64,000 nucleotides of DNA, from positions 310,001 through 374,000 of the forward strand of contig NZ_KI421453.1 of the NCBI RefSeq assembly GCF_000472705.1, written 5' to 3'. The DNA is from Mesorhizobium erdmanii USDA 3471. Its GTDB lineage: Bacteria; Pseudomonadota; Alphaproteobacteria; Rhizobiales; Rhizobiaceae. The first letter of the stretch is position 1. Every line of letters starts with the position of its first letter. The notes under the pieces were generated by a model. That model searched no databases. It was not told where the DNA came from and was given only the letters and a program-made list of their open reading frames with translations. Made by a program: the position numbers and the translations under genes. Below are positions 33,738-42,310 of this stretch, in pieces.

Positions 33738-35342
33738 CTACGACAATATAGCCGCGGCCGCCCTCTCGCCGATCATCATGGATGGCGCATTGGTGTTGCC
33801 ACCGATCAGGGTCGGCATGATCGAGGCGTCGGCTACGCGCAGATTGTCGAAGCCGCGCACCTTGAGGCCGGCGGGATCGACCACCGCCATCGCGTCGTTG
33901 CCCATCTTGGCCGTGCCGACCGGGTGATAGACGGTAAGCGCCTCGGCACGCAGATAGGCGAGGATTTCGCCGTCGGTGACGACATCGGGTCCCGGCAGGA
34001 TTTTCGGTCCGCGAATACCGGCAAAGACCGGCGCAGCCAGGATCGAGCGGGCCAGCTTGATGCCCTCGACGAGGGTCAGGGCATCCTGCCCGTCGCTGAA
34101 GAAGCGGTGATCGATCAGCACGTTGCGGCGGGTGCCGTCGCGCTCGAGCGTGATTTCGCCGACGCTTCCGGGGCGCAGCACGCAGGTGTGCACGGCATAG
34201 CCGTGGCCGTATTCGACGAGCCGGCCCCGATGGCTTCGGTAGCCCGGAACAAAGTGGAATTGGACATCGGGAACATCGCCGGCATATTTGGTCTTGGCGA
34301 AGCCGCCGGCCTCGACATAGTTGGTCGTCAGCATGCCCTTGCGCCGGACGAAATACTGAAAGGGTGCAGCCATCATCGCCGGCAGATTGGCGAGCGACAG
34401 GCCGAGCGTGCTGGCGCTCTTCGATCGCACGGTGATCATGCCGTCGACATGGTCGCGCAGGTTCTTGCCGACGCCGGGCACATTCATCACCGGTTCCATG
34501 CCCGCCGCCTTCAGTTCGTCGGCCGGACCGATGCCGGAGGCAAGCAGGATGCGCGGCGAGCCGATCGCGCCGGCGCTGAGGACAATCTCGGCGCGGCATC
34601 CCAGCCGCTGGCTCTCCCCATCCTTGATCACATTGACGCCGGTGACGCGCCCGCTTTCGACCGCCAGATCGAGCACCTCGGCGCCCGACAGGACCTGGAG
34701 GTTCGAGCGGCCGAGAACCGGGCGGACGAAGGCAGAATAAGCCGAGAAGCGCTCGCCCTTGTCCTGGGTGACGTTGTAGATGCCGAGACCGAGCTGGCCA
34801 TCGGCGTTGAAGTCGCGGTTTTCGGGCAGGCCGATGTTACGACCCGCCTCCACCCACAGATGGGATACAGCGTTGGGATCACGCGGACTGTCGACCAGCA
34901 ATTCGCCCTCGAAGCCGTGATAGGCCGGGTCTTGCGACAGACGGTTCCGCTCCAGCGCCTTGAAGACCGGCAGCACGTCGGCATAGGACCAGCCCGCGCA
35001 GCCAAGTGCCGCCCACTCATCGTAGTCCTGCGCGGCACCTCTGATATAAACCATCGAATTGATCGAGCTCGACCCGCCGAGAAGCTTGCCGCGGTTGACG
35101 GGTATGCGGCGATTGTCGAGTTGCGGCTGTGGCACGCCCTTGTAGCCATAGTCGAAGTTCGGATTGCCGTAGAGCGAGAGAATGCCGGCCGGCACGCGCA
35201 CCCTTGTTCGGTCATCGCTGCCGCCGGCCTCGACCAGGCAGACGCGGCTGGCGGGATCGGCGCTCAGCCGGTTGGCCAAGACACAACCGGCCGAGCCCGC
35301 GCCAATGACGATATAGTCGAAATCCGCGGTTGGGATGCTCAT
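33738..35342 (-). CDS. GMC family oxidoreductase (choline dehydrogenase-like)
   Basis: 534 residues. The FAD motif YIVIGAGSAGCVLANRLSAD opens the protein, and GGSSSINSMVYIRG and GAIGSPRILLASGIGP are the two family signatures. The catalytic His is in YHPVGTAKMG and the partner Asn in GGNTNAPSMMIGE. It oxidises a primary alcohol to an aldehyde. Start ATG 35340-35342. A 130-bp gap separates it from the monooxygenase gene downstream, and 43 bp separate it from the ABC ATPase upstream. Choline itself is not required; other amino alcohols fit. Confidence 0.92.
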   Translation of the reverse strand: MSIPTADFDYIVIGAGSAGCVLANRLSADPASRVCLVEAGGSDDRTRVRVPAGILSLYGNPNFDYGYKGVPQPQLDNRRIPVNRGKLLGGSSSINSMVYIRGAAQDYDEWAALGCAGWSYADVLPVFKALERNRLSQDPAYHGFEGELLVDSPRDPNAVSHLWVEAGRNIGLPENRDFNADGQLGLGIYNVTQDKGERFSAYSAFVRPVLGRSNLQVLSGAEVLDLAVESGRVTGVNVIKDGESQRLGCRAEIVLSAGAIGSPRILLASGIGPADELKAAGMEPVMNVPGVGKNLRDHVDGMITVRSKSASTLGLSLANLPAMMAAPFQYFVRRKGMLTTNYVEAGGFAKTKYAGDVPDVQFHFVPGYRSHRGRLVEYGHGYAVHTCVLRPGSVGEITLERDGTRRNVLIDHRFFSDGQDALTLVEGIKLARSILAAPVFAGIRGPKILPGPDVVTDGEILAYLRAEALTVYHPVGTAKMGNDAMAVVDPAGLKVRGFDNLRVADASIMPTLIGGNTNAPSMMIGERAAAAILS

Positions 35343-35385
35343 GCCATGCCTGTTTCGTGATCCACCCGAGGACCGCCGACGCCGC

Positions 35386-36189
35386 CTAATGCTCGTCGTC
35401 TTCGTCGTTCTTCAGGAGCTCGAGGATTTCCCGCTTCATGGCGATGAAGTTGGGCTCCATGACCAGGTCCATGCTGCGCGGGCGCGAGAAGCCGACGCGG
35501 ATTTCCTTCTTGATCTGGCCGGGCCGGCCCGACATGACGAGCACCCGGTCCGCCAGCAGGATCGCCTCGTCAATGTCGTGGGTGACGAAGAGGACCGTTT
35601 TCTTGGAATGATCCCAGATCCTCAGGAGAAGCTTCTGCATCGAGTGGCGCGTCTGGCTGTCGAGCGCCCCGAAGGGCTCGTCCATCAGCAGCACCTGCGG
35701 ATCGTTGGCGAGCGCACGCGCAATCGCCACGCGCTGCTTCATGCCGCCCGACAGTTGCGAGGGATAATGGTTGGCGAATTTCGCCAGGCCAACCTCTTGC
35801 AGAAAATGCTCGACGATGGTCCTGCGTTCGGCCGCCGGCATGCCTTGCCGCTTCGGGCCGTATTCGACGTTCTGCGCCACCGTCAGCCAGGGAAACAGCG
35901 TATAGGCCTGAAACACCATGCCGCGATCAGGGCCCGGTTCGGTAACCGGCTTGCCGCCGACCGAGATCATCCCGCCGGTACGCTCCTCGAGGCCGGCGAT
36001 GAGATAGAGCAGGCTCGACTTGCCGCAGCCGGATGGACCGACGATCACGCAGAACTCGTTGGGCACGACATGGAACGAGATGCCGTCCAGCGCCAGCACG
36101 GCGTTGTCGCCCTTGCCGTAGCGCAGGACCACATTGTCGATGCCGATGTCGGCGCTCTTCGGTTTCGTCGCGAGTGTCATGGCGTCCAT
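35386..36189 (-). CDS. ABC transporter ATP-binding protein, nitrate/sulfonate/taurine type
   Basis: 267 residues. Walker A GPSGCGKSSLL, the Q-loop VFQAYTLFPW, the signature LSGGMKQRVAIARAL and Walker B LLMDEPFGALD are all present. The TauB/SsuB-type ending follows (GRPGQIKKEIRVGFSRPR). It drives import with the permease 13 bases upstream and the binding protein before that. The acidic tail (LLKNDEDDEH) is common in this class. Confidence 0.93.
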   Translation of the reverse strand: MDAMTLATKPKSADIGIDNVVLRYGKGDNAVLALDGISFHVVPNEFCVIVGPSGCGKSSLLYLIAGLEERTGGMISVGGKPVTEPGPDRGMVFQAYTLFPWLTVAQNVEYGPKRQGMPAAERRTIVEHFLQEVGLAKFANHYPSQLSGGMKQRVAIARALANDPQVLLMDEPFGALDSQTRHSMQKLLLRIWDHSKKTVLFVTHDIDEAILLADRVLVMSGRPGQIKKEIRVGFSRPRSMDLVMEPNFIAMKREILELLKNDEDDEH

Positions 36190-36202
36190 GTCGGCGACCT
36201 CC

Positions 36203-37069
36203 TCAATTGGCCCAGGGAGCGACGAGGCGGCGGATGCCCCGGAACAATTGGTCGGTGCAGAGACCGAGGATGCCGATCAGGGCGATGGCCATGAAAATGA
36301 CGTCGACCTGGAAGCCGCGCATCGCCTTGAGCGAGATGTAGCCTAGCCCGCTGCGCGCGGCGACGAGTTCGGCGACGACCAGATAGGTCCAGGCCCAGCC
36401 CATGGTGACGCGAAGCACGTCGAGCACGTTGGGAAGCGTGGCTGGAAAGACGATGTGGAAGACCGTGTCGCCGCGTTTGGTGCCGAGCGTATAGGCCGCG
36501 TTGACAAGGTCGCGCTGAACGCCGCGAGCGCTGTCGGCGATCATCACCAATTGCTGGAAAAAGATGCCGAAGATGATGACGGCCACGCGCTGTTCGATGC
36601 CGATGCCGATCCACAGGATGAAAAGCGGCACGAAGGACGTCACCGGCAGATAACGGATGAAATTGACGAGCGGATCGAGCGCGGCCTGGACGATGCGGTA
36701 GGTGCCCATCGTCAAGCCGAGCGGCACCGCCACGACGCTCGAAATGACGAAGCCGATCAACACCACCTGGACACTGGCAAGCACGTGCTCCCATAGAGAG
36801 CCATCGAGCGCCATGTTGATGGTGGTTATCAAGACCGATTCGGGGCGCGGCAGGAACATTTCCTTGACCGCTCCGGAATAGGTCAAGGCGAACCAGCCGC
36901 CGATGACCGCGACCCAGACCAGAACGCTGAGTGAGATGGAGAGCGGGCGCGACACGGCCCGAAAAGGCGTGGTGACAGCTTTCCAGGCGGATCGACCGGG
37001 CTGATTTTTATCCACGTTCGTGGTCACGATATGGCTGATGGGAGACGTTGCATTCGGTGCCAGTGTCAC
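36203..37069 (-). CDS. ABC transporter permease, nitrate/sulfonate/taurine type
   Basis: 288 residues with about six membrane segments after a polar N terminus of roughly 45 residues. The EAA-type loop is NAAYTLGTKRGDTVFHIVFP followed by ATLPNVL. The family segment WTYLVVAELVAARSGLGY is near the C terminus. It forms the inner-membrane homodimer channel of the system. The gene is followed by the ATPase gene after 13 bases. Confidence 0.93.
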   Translation of the reverse strand: MTLAPNATSPISHIVTTNVDKNQPGRSAWKAVTTPFRAVSRPLSISLSVLVWVAVIGGWFALTYSGAVKEMFLPRPESVLITTINMALDGSLWEHVLASVQVVLIGFVISSVVAVPLGLTMGTYRIVQAALDPLVNFIRYLPVTSFVPLFILWIGIGIEQRVAVIIFGIFFQQLVMIADSARGVQRDLVNAAYTLGTKRGDTVFHIVFPATLPNVLDVLRVTMGWAWTYLVVAELVAARSGLGYISLKAMRGFQVDVIFMAIALIGILGLCTDQLFRGIRRLVAPWAN

Positions 37070-37092
37070 AGGGAAACCCTTTGGGCTGGACA

Positions 37093-37122
37093 GACCGCAG
37101 GCGAGAGGTTCGGCCTGCGGTC
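37093..37122 (-). other. Hairpin between taurine-type binding-protein and permease genes
   Basis: GACCGCAGGC (37093-37102) pairs perfectly with GCCTGCGGTC (37113-37122) across a 10-base loop. It lies in the 122-bp gap after the binding-protein stop and before the permease start on the minus strand, the same position as hairpins after the other three binding-protein genes. Confidence 0.65.
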
Positions 37123-37191
37123 CGGCGAGCTCACGTTACAAGGCGCAAGGCCTGATCACTTCAGAAGGCCAAGTCGCATCAAAAGGCGAGG

Positions 37192-38181
37192 TCACTTTGC
37201 CAGGAAGGACGTATCGACGAGGTCGTCGTATTTGACATCCATCTTCAGCTTGCCGAAGCCGCCCCAGATGTCGCCGCCAAGCTTGATCAGCTTGCCCGCC
37301 TCCCCACCCTCGCCCCCGGCGAAGAATTCAGCATTGCGCGCCTTGCCGTAGAAGTTCACGCCGGCGGCGGAGGAGGCGAAGTCCTTCGGATCCTTCAGCC
37401 AGCCGCCGACACCCTTGGCCATCACTTCATAGGCCTTCTCCGGATTTTCCTTGATGAACTCGTTGGCCTTGTAGAGGCCCTTCACCAGCGCCTCGACATC
37501 CGCGGGGTTCTTCTTGATATAGTCGCAGTTCAGCGCCACCACATCGACGATCAGTCCGGGTGTCTTCGAGGAATCGATCAGGACCTGACCCTTGTTTTCC
37601 TTCTTGGCCAGCGTCAGATGCGGTTCCCAGGTCACGGCGACGGGAATGCGGTCGGCCATGAAGGCGGCGGCGGCATCATCCGCCGTCATGTTGGTGATCT
37701 TCACGTCGGACTGGCTCAGGCCGGCCTGCTTCAGCAGGATGTTGAACCAGAACTGCGACACCGAGCCTTCGTTCAGGCCGACCTCCATGCCCTTTAGATC
37801 GGCGATGCTCTTGATCCCGCTGGGTGCCAGGACGCCATCGCCGCCATGGCTGTCGTCCAGCGCATAGACCGATTTGAAGCAGAAATCCTTCGAGCGGTAC
37901 TTCATGATTTCGTCGATGGTCGAAGCGTTACCGTCGAGCTCGCCGGCGGCGACGGCCGCCATGTACATCGATGCTTCCTCGATGATTTCGAGCGAGACAT
38001 CGAGACCGCCTTCCTTGAAGTAGCCCATGTCGCGCGCAAGGAAGAGCGGGCCGTATCCGACCCAGGTCGTCATGCCCAATTTCAAGCTGCCGGCTTCGGC
38101 GTGGAGGCTCACCGAAAGGGCGCTCAGGGCAATGCCGGCCGCAAGCACGGCACGGCGGAACTTCGAGATTATTGTCGTCAT
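37192..38181 (-). CDS. ABC transporter substrate-binding protein, NitT/TauT family
   Basis: 329 residues. A basic N terminus (MTTIISKFRRAVL) and a hydrophobic stretch ending in SLHAEAG make a Sec signal peptide. The mature protein begins SLKLGMTTWVGYGPLFLARD, the typical opening of NitT/TauT binding proteins, and has GLNEGSVSQFWFN and the central hinge. ATG 38181 is used, with AGGGGAAC upstream; a GTG one codon earlier is possible. First gene of the transporter operon. Ligand unknown; sulfonates, amines and pyrimidine precursors all use this family. Confidence 0.9.
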   Translation of the reverse strand: MTTIISKFRRAVLAAGIALSALSVSLHAEAGSLKLGMTTWVGYGPLFLARDMGYFKEGGLDVSLEIIEEASMYMAAVAAGELDGNASTIDEIMKYRSKDFCFKSVYALDDSHGGDGVLAPSGIKSIADLKGMEVGLNEGSVSQFWFNILLKQAGLSQSDVKITNMTADDAAAAFMADRIPVAVTWEPHLTLAKKENKGQVLIDSSKTPGLIVDVVALNCDYIKKNPADVEALVKGLYKANEFIKENPEKAYEVMAKGVGGWLKDPKDFASSAAGVNFYGKARNAEFFAGGEGGEAGKLIKLGGDIWGGFGKLKMDVKYDDLVDTSFLAK

Positions 38182-38494
38182 CACGTTCCCCTGTCTTTTT
38201 TCTGAGGTCAGGCGCTGGCGGCGCCGAAAAACCCGCTTCGGACGGATCGCCGAAGGCTGCCGCCTGAGGTTCTTTATGTTTCTCTTTCAGCCGGCGACGG
38301 CAGAAAAGCACGCTGTGTGCGATGCACAAATAATGATTTTCGATAATTCTGCTTAGGCTGGGCCTAACCAGACCGGAGGCCATGGAAGCGTGGACTTGTG
38401 CGGTTACCCGACCCTTGTCAATGGATCAAAGTCCAAAGGAGCCGGGCCTCTTCGATTGCCTGGCGTCAGCAATCGTCAGACGCGGGAGTGACAG
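38182..38494. promoter_or_regulatory. Divergent control region with LysR-type box, copy 2 (38353-38367)
   Basis: This 313-bp gap lies between the taurine-type transporter operon (left) and the deformylase-like gene (right). It contains TTAGGCTGGGCCTAA at 38353-38367, a perfect dyad with the TTAGG-N5-CCTAA core seen at 27393. The AT-rich stretch AATAATGATTTTCGATAATT (38328-38347) adjoins it on the transporter side and may hold promoter elements. No gene is seen in the gap. Confidence 0.55.
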
Positions 38495-38995
38495 GTGACG
38501 ATACGGCCGATCGTGAGATTTCCCGACCTTCGTATACGCTCCGTCGCCGAGCCCATATCGGTCTTTGACGACGAGCTGCGCCGGGTTGCCGACGACCTCA
38601 CCGAGACAATGCACGCGGCTCCAGGCATCGGCATCACCGCGCCTCATATCGGCATGCTGAAGAGGCTGGTGGTCATCGAAGTGTCGCCGACGATTGGCCC
38701 GCGTTGCTACGTCAACCCGACCATCCTTTGGGCATCGGACGAAATGATCCGCCATGTCGAAGGCAGCGTGTCCATGCCTGGTGTCACGGAAGAGATCGAG
38801 CGGCATGCGCGCGTCCGTATCGGCTACCAGACACTCGACGGCGACGAAGCCGTCGAGGAAGCCGAGGGGCTGCTCGCTGTCTGCCACCAGCACGAGATCG
38901 ACCAGCTCGACGGCCTCTTCTGGATCGAGCGGCTCTCCCGCCTGAAGCGGGAGCGACTTGTCAAACGATACCAGAAACAGCAACGGCGCCTTTAG
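38495..38995 (+). CDS. Peptide deformylase homologue lacking two metal ligands
   Basis: 166 residues, normal deformylase length. All three family motifs are recognisable but altered. Motif 1 (usually GxGxAAxQ) reads GIGITAPH, losing the catalytic Gln. Motif 2 (usually EGCxS) reads EGSVS, replacing the metal-ligand Cys by Ser. Motif 3 (usually QHExDH) reads QHEIDQ, keeping the first His and catalytic Glu but replacing the second His by Gln. Standard deformylase metal binding should fail. Start GTG 38495 has GGGAG 7 bases upstream. It is probably not the housekeeping enzyme; a different hydrolase or a non-catalytic role is possible. It precedes an aminotransferase and a deacetylase. Confidence 0.82.
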   Translation: MTIRPIVRFPDLRIRSVAEPISVFDDELRRVADDLTETMHAAPGIGITAPHIGMLKRLVVIEVSPTIGPRCYVNPTILWASDEMIRHVEGSVSMPGVTEEIERHARVRIGYQTLDGDEAVEEAEGLLAVCHQHEIDQLDGLFWIERLSRLKRERLVKRYQKQQRRL

Positions 38996-39196
38996 CGCCG
39001 AGGTCCTGGGTCGGACGACATCAGCGACCGCCATCTCGATCACTCGTTTTGCGGTTCCCCGAAGGGCCAGAATTCCGGAGCCATTGCGCGGTAAGTTTTT
39101 GCTTGTGAACATGCTGGCGGATTGTAGCCTGCCCAAGAGCCGGTCCAATAAAAGGGTGCGCGCGATGATCGACATCCGAATTCCGATGGATGCAGC

Positions 39197-40264
39197 GTGC
39201 CGCTGAAAGCAGCCGCTCATATCGAGGCCATGTCCGCCTTCGCGCTTGCGAACTTCGGTGGCTATGACGGGCCAACCCTTGCCCAGAATGAAAGCGCGTT
39301 TCCGCCTAGCCCCAAGGCGATCGCCGCTGGACAGGAGGCGATTGCCCGCAGCCATCTCTATCCCGACCCGGACTGGACGGCACTGCGCGAGGCGATCGCG
39401 CACGCCTATGGGATCGAACGAGACCTGATCTTGTGCGGCGCCGGTTCGATGGACCTGATCAGTTGCACCGTCGCGACGTTTGCGGGGCCAGGCGAGGAGG
39501 TGCTGGGCACCGCCTATGCCTATAATTTCGTGGCATCCGCAGCCGCGCGTGTCGGTGCGACCTACGTCAAGGCGACAGAGCACGACTTCACTGTTTCGAT
39601 CGACAGCATCCTGGCTGCCGTCACGCCCGCAACGCGCATCGTATTCGTCTGCAATCCCGGTAATCCGACCGGCACCCGTATCGGCAACAGCGAATTGCTG
39701 CGGCTGCGCGCGGCGTTGCGGCCGGACGTGCTCCTGGTGATCGATCAGGCCTACGGCGAATTCGACGACCAAGACCCCGGGCCGATCTTTGCGCTTGCCG
39801 GGCGCGACGACACCGTGGTGTTGCGCACCCTCTCCAAGGCCTATGGCCTGGCCGGGGCGCGCGTCGGCTGGGGCGTGTTCGCGCCTTCGGTCGCGGCCGA
39901 AGTGCGCAAGATGCAGAATTCGAACCAGGTCACGACGCCAAGCCTGGCAATGGCTGTCGCAGCCGTGGGAGACCAAGCCTATATGCGCGAGACGGTGGCC
40001 CGCACAGCCGGAATTCGCGACCGGTTCGTGCGTGATCTGCGGTCTGCCGGGTACGATGTTCCCGAGAGCCGGACGAACTTCGCGCTGATCCGCTTCTCCG
40101 GCGCAGCCGCCACGGAGGCGGCCGAGCGAGCCTTGCGCGGCGCCGATCTCATCGTGCGGGGCCTGGGCGGCTACGGCCTCACCGATTGTTTGCGCGCGAC
40201 CGTCGGCCCGCAAGAGATGATGGATTGGGCGCTGCGCATACTGATCGACATGCGCGGTGAATAG
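39197..40264 (+). CDS. HisC-like PLP-dependent aminotransferase
   Basis: 355 residues. Visible: LAQNESAFPPSPKA at the N terminus, GAGSMDLI, CNPGNPTGT, DQAYGEFDD and the PLP lysine segment TLSKAYGLAGARVGW. The GTG at 39197 is taken as start; ATG 39233 is possible but would trim the N terminus. It lies 201 bases after the deformylase-like gene and 48 bases before a deacetylase, probably one unit. It is only distantly similar to the HisC-like protein at 3675, and has no histidine biosynthesis neighbours. Substrate unknown. Confidence 0.86.
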   Translation: MPLKAAAHIEAMSAFALANFGGYDGPTLAQNESAFPPSPKAIAAGQEAIARSHLYPDPDWTALREAIAHAYGIERDLILCGAGSMDLISCTVATFAGPGEEVLGTAYAYNFVASAAARVGATYVKATEHDFTVSIDSILAAVTPATRIVFVCNPGNPTGTRIGNSELLRLRAALRPDVLLVIDQAYGEFDDQDPGPIFALAGRDDTVVLRTLSKAYGLAGARVGWGVFAPSVAAEVRKMQNSNQVTTPSLAMAVAAVGDQAYMRETVARTAGIRDRFVRDLRSAGYDVPESRTNFALIRFSGAAATEAAERALRGADLIVRGLGGYGLTDCLRATVGPQEMMDWALRILIDMRGE

Positions 40265-40312
40265 ATCCGGCGACCGCCTGTTTCGAGACTGCATCCTTGG
40301 GAGATTTGAGAG

Positions 40313-41215
40313 ATGTACCTGCCCGTCCGAGACTTCATCGGCTATGGCGATGAGCCGCCAGCCGCGCTGTGGCCCGGCGGCGCCAAGCTCGCACTCAACA
40401 TCGTCGTCAACTATGAGGAAGGCGCCGAATACAGTATCGGCGAGGGCGACGGTGTCTCCGAGGCGATCCTGTCGGACCTTGCCGTGTCACCGGCGGTGCC
40501 GGGCCTGCGCAATCGCAACATGGAATCGCTCTACGAATACGGCTCACGCGTCGGCGTCTGGCGTCTGGTGTCGCTGTTCAAGGAAAAGAACATCATTCCG
40601 ACGTTCTACGTCGTCGGCAGGGCGCTGGAACTCAATCCGGCCGCCGGCAAGGCGATCGCGGCGCTCGGCAGCGACATCGTCTGCCATGGCTGGCGCTGGA
40701 TCGATTACGCGCCGCTGAGCGAGGCCGAGGAACGCGATCACATCGCGATGACCGTGGACACCGTCCAGCGCCTGACCGGCATTCGGCCGCTTGGCTGGTA
40801 CACCGGCCGGCCCAGCCTCAACACACGGCGGCTGGTGGCGGAACATGGCGGCTTCCTCTACGATTGCGACGACTACAATGACGACCTGCCCTATTTTGTC
40901 GACGTCGATGCCAAGCGGCATCTGGTCGTGCCGCACAGCTTCGACAACAATGACAGCCGGTTCTCGCGCGGCTCCGGCCTGGAGACTGGCAGCCAGTTCT
41001 TCGAATATGTCAGCGATGGCGTGGACTGGCTGCTGGCCGAAGGCGAGAAGACACCGCGCATGATGACGGTGTCGCTGCACTGCCGGCTGGCCGCCCGGCC
41101 GGGCCGCATGATCGGCCTCGCCCGCTTTCTCGACAAGATCAAGGCCAATCCAGACATCTGGATCTGCCGCCGCTCCGACCTCGCCCAGCATTGGCTGGAT
41201 CGGTTCGGCGGCTGA
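40313..41215 (+). CDS. Polysaccharide deacetylase fold hydrolase, PuuE/allantoinase-like
   Basis: 300 residues. The NodB-homology fold is seen in LALNIVVNYEEGAEYSIGEG, ESLYEYGSRVGVWRLV, TFYVVGRALE and DIVCHGWRWIDYA. This pattern (YEEGAE, HGWRW) is the PuuE subgroup, which includes the metal-independent allantoinase of Pseudomonas and opens cyclic ureides such as allantoin. The start ATG has TTGGGAGA upstream. The final domain LDRFGG ends just before a palindromic repeat. Cyclic ureide hydrolysis is a reasonable inference but is not proven. Confidence 0.85.
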   Translation: MYLPVRDFIGYGDEPPAALWPGGAKLALNIVVNYEEGAEYSIGEGDGVSEAILSDLAVSPAVPGLRNRNMESLYEYGSRVGVWRLVSLFKEKNIIPTFYVVGRALELNPAAGKAIAALGSDIVCHGWRWIDYAPLSEAEERDHIAMTVDTVQRLTGIRPLGWYTGRPSLNTRRLVAEHGGFLYDCDDYNDDLPYFVDVDAKRHLVVPHSFDNNDSRFSRGSGLETGSQFFEYVSDGVDWLLAEGEKTPRMMTVSLHCRLAARPGRMIGLARFLDKIKANPDIWICRRSDLAQHWLDRFGG

Positions 41216-41230
41216 GGCCGGCGGCATTGT

Positions 41231-41283
41231 TTTGACGCAGTCCCGGGCGGAAAACCGTTTCACACTTTTCCTGGAATTGGTCC
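41231..41283. repeat. Rhizobial palindromic intergenic repeat, copy 2
   Basis: A diverged copy of the element at 11785: TTTGACGCA, GGAAAACCGTT and CACACTTTTCCTGGAATTG are conserved, while the left arm is changed (CAGTCCCGG), so the outer dyad is degenerate. It lies between convergent genes, like copy 1. Confidence 0.78.
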
Positions 41284-41300
41284 GGCCGCCGGCGATGCCT

Positions 41301-42203
41301 CTACTTGTTCGGAACCTCGTAGACCTTGCCGTGCCAGGGCGCCGCATCGATCTGGTCGAGCGCCATGACGTAGAGCTCCTTCTCGTCGGGCCCGAAGGCG
41401 AAGTTCGGCATGGAGGGCGACGGCACCGAAAGCGTGCGCAGCAGCTTTGCATCCTTGTCGACGACGATGATCTTGCCTGGCGCGTCGAGCGAGCGCGGGC
41501 TCTGGCCGATATACATCTCGCCGGCCTTGTCCATCTTGATGCCGTCAGGCCAGATATGCGGTTGGTTCGGGAACAGATCGTCAAGGCGCAGGAAGACGCG
41601 ACGATTGCTCAAGGTGTGGTCGAGCTGGACGTCGAACTCGATGATCCTGTTATCCTCGGTCTCGACCAGGTAGAGAACTTTTCCGTCGTTCGACATGACG
41701 AGGCCATTGGCATTGTGCAGGTCGCCGGCAACCTTCCTCACGCTGCCGTCCTTGCCGATGTAATAGGCCGAGGCGTCGATGAGCGGCCCGCCCTTGCCGG
41801 ACCCGGTGAAATAGATGCCGCCATCCTTGTCGGGCGCGAAGTCGTTCGGTCCGCTGAACGGATTGCCGTCCGTGTCCTTGTCATAGGCCGGCAGCGTCTT
41901 GCCGTCGGCTGAGATACGGCCGATCGAGTTGCTGTCGTAGCAAGTGACAAGAAACTCGCCAGTGGTCGTCGGCAACACCGCTGAAGGGCCACAACCATCC
42001 ATCTTCCAGAATATTTTGTTCTTCTTGCCGTCCCAGACGGTCACCGTGCCTCGGCCATATTCGACGTAGAAGAGCTTGTCCTGGTACCAGATCGGACCTT
42101 CGGCGAACCATGCGTCTTCATTGATGACCTTGACGTCTCCGGCGTGCGCGAAGCATGTCAGGGCCAGGGCAAACATGGTGCCGAGCAGATGCCGTTTGAT
42201 CAT
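41301..42203 (-). CDS. Secreted SMP-30/gluconolactonase-like beta-propeller protein
   Basis: 300 residues. The first 21 residues (MIKRHLLGTMFALALTCFAHA) are a clear Sec signal peptide, so the protein is periplasmic. The rest is an SMP-30-type propeller: FAEGPIWYQDKLFYVEYG, GPNDFAPDKDGGIYFTGSG, HNANGLVMSNDGKVLYLVET and PDGIKMDKAGEMYIG. The conserved Glu, Asn and Asp metal ligands of this family are in these blocks. It may be a lactonase. It is the last gene of a minus-strand series after the DAO-GcvT gene. Confidence 0.82.
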   Translation of the reverse strand: MIKRHLLGTMFALALTCFAHAGDVKVINEDAWFAEGPIWYQDKLFYVEYGRGTVTVWDGKKNKIFWKMDGCGPSAVLPTTTGEFLVTCYDSNSIGRISADGKTLPAYDKDTDGNPFSGPNDFAPDKDGGIYFTGSGKGGPLIDASAYYIGKDGSVRKVAGDLHNANGLVMSNDGKVLYLVETEDNRIIEFDVQLDHTLSNRRVFLRLDDLFPNQPHIWPDGIKMDKAGEMYIGQSPRSLDAPGKIIVVDKDAKLLRTLSVPSPSMPNFAFGPDEKELYVMALDQIDAAPWHGKVYEVPNK

Positions 42204-42310
42204 GCGATTCCCCTTTGTTTTCAGGCGGTCGAAATCTTCCTCGTTCGGCTTCGCCGGCGTTTCCGGCCGGCTACGGTTTTCGTCGATTGCTTCGCCCGAA
42301 TGCCGAGCTT

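Noticed and set aside
38426..40294. A 622-codon open frame on the minus strand
   Set aside because: It runs opposite the deformylase-like and aminotransferase genes, shows no recognisable domains and is rich in Arg, Asp and Gly as expected for an antisense frame in GC-rich DNA.
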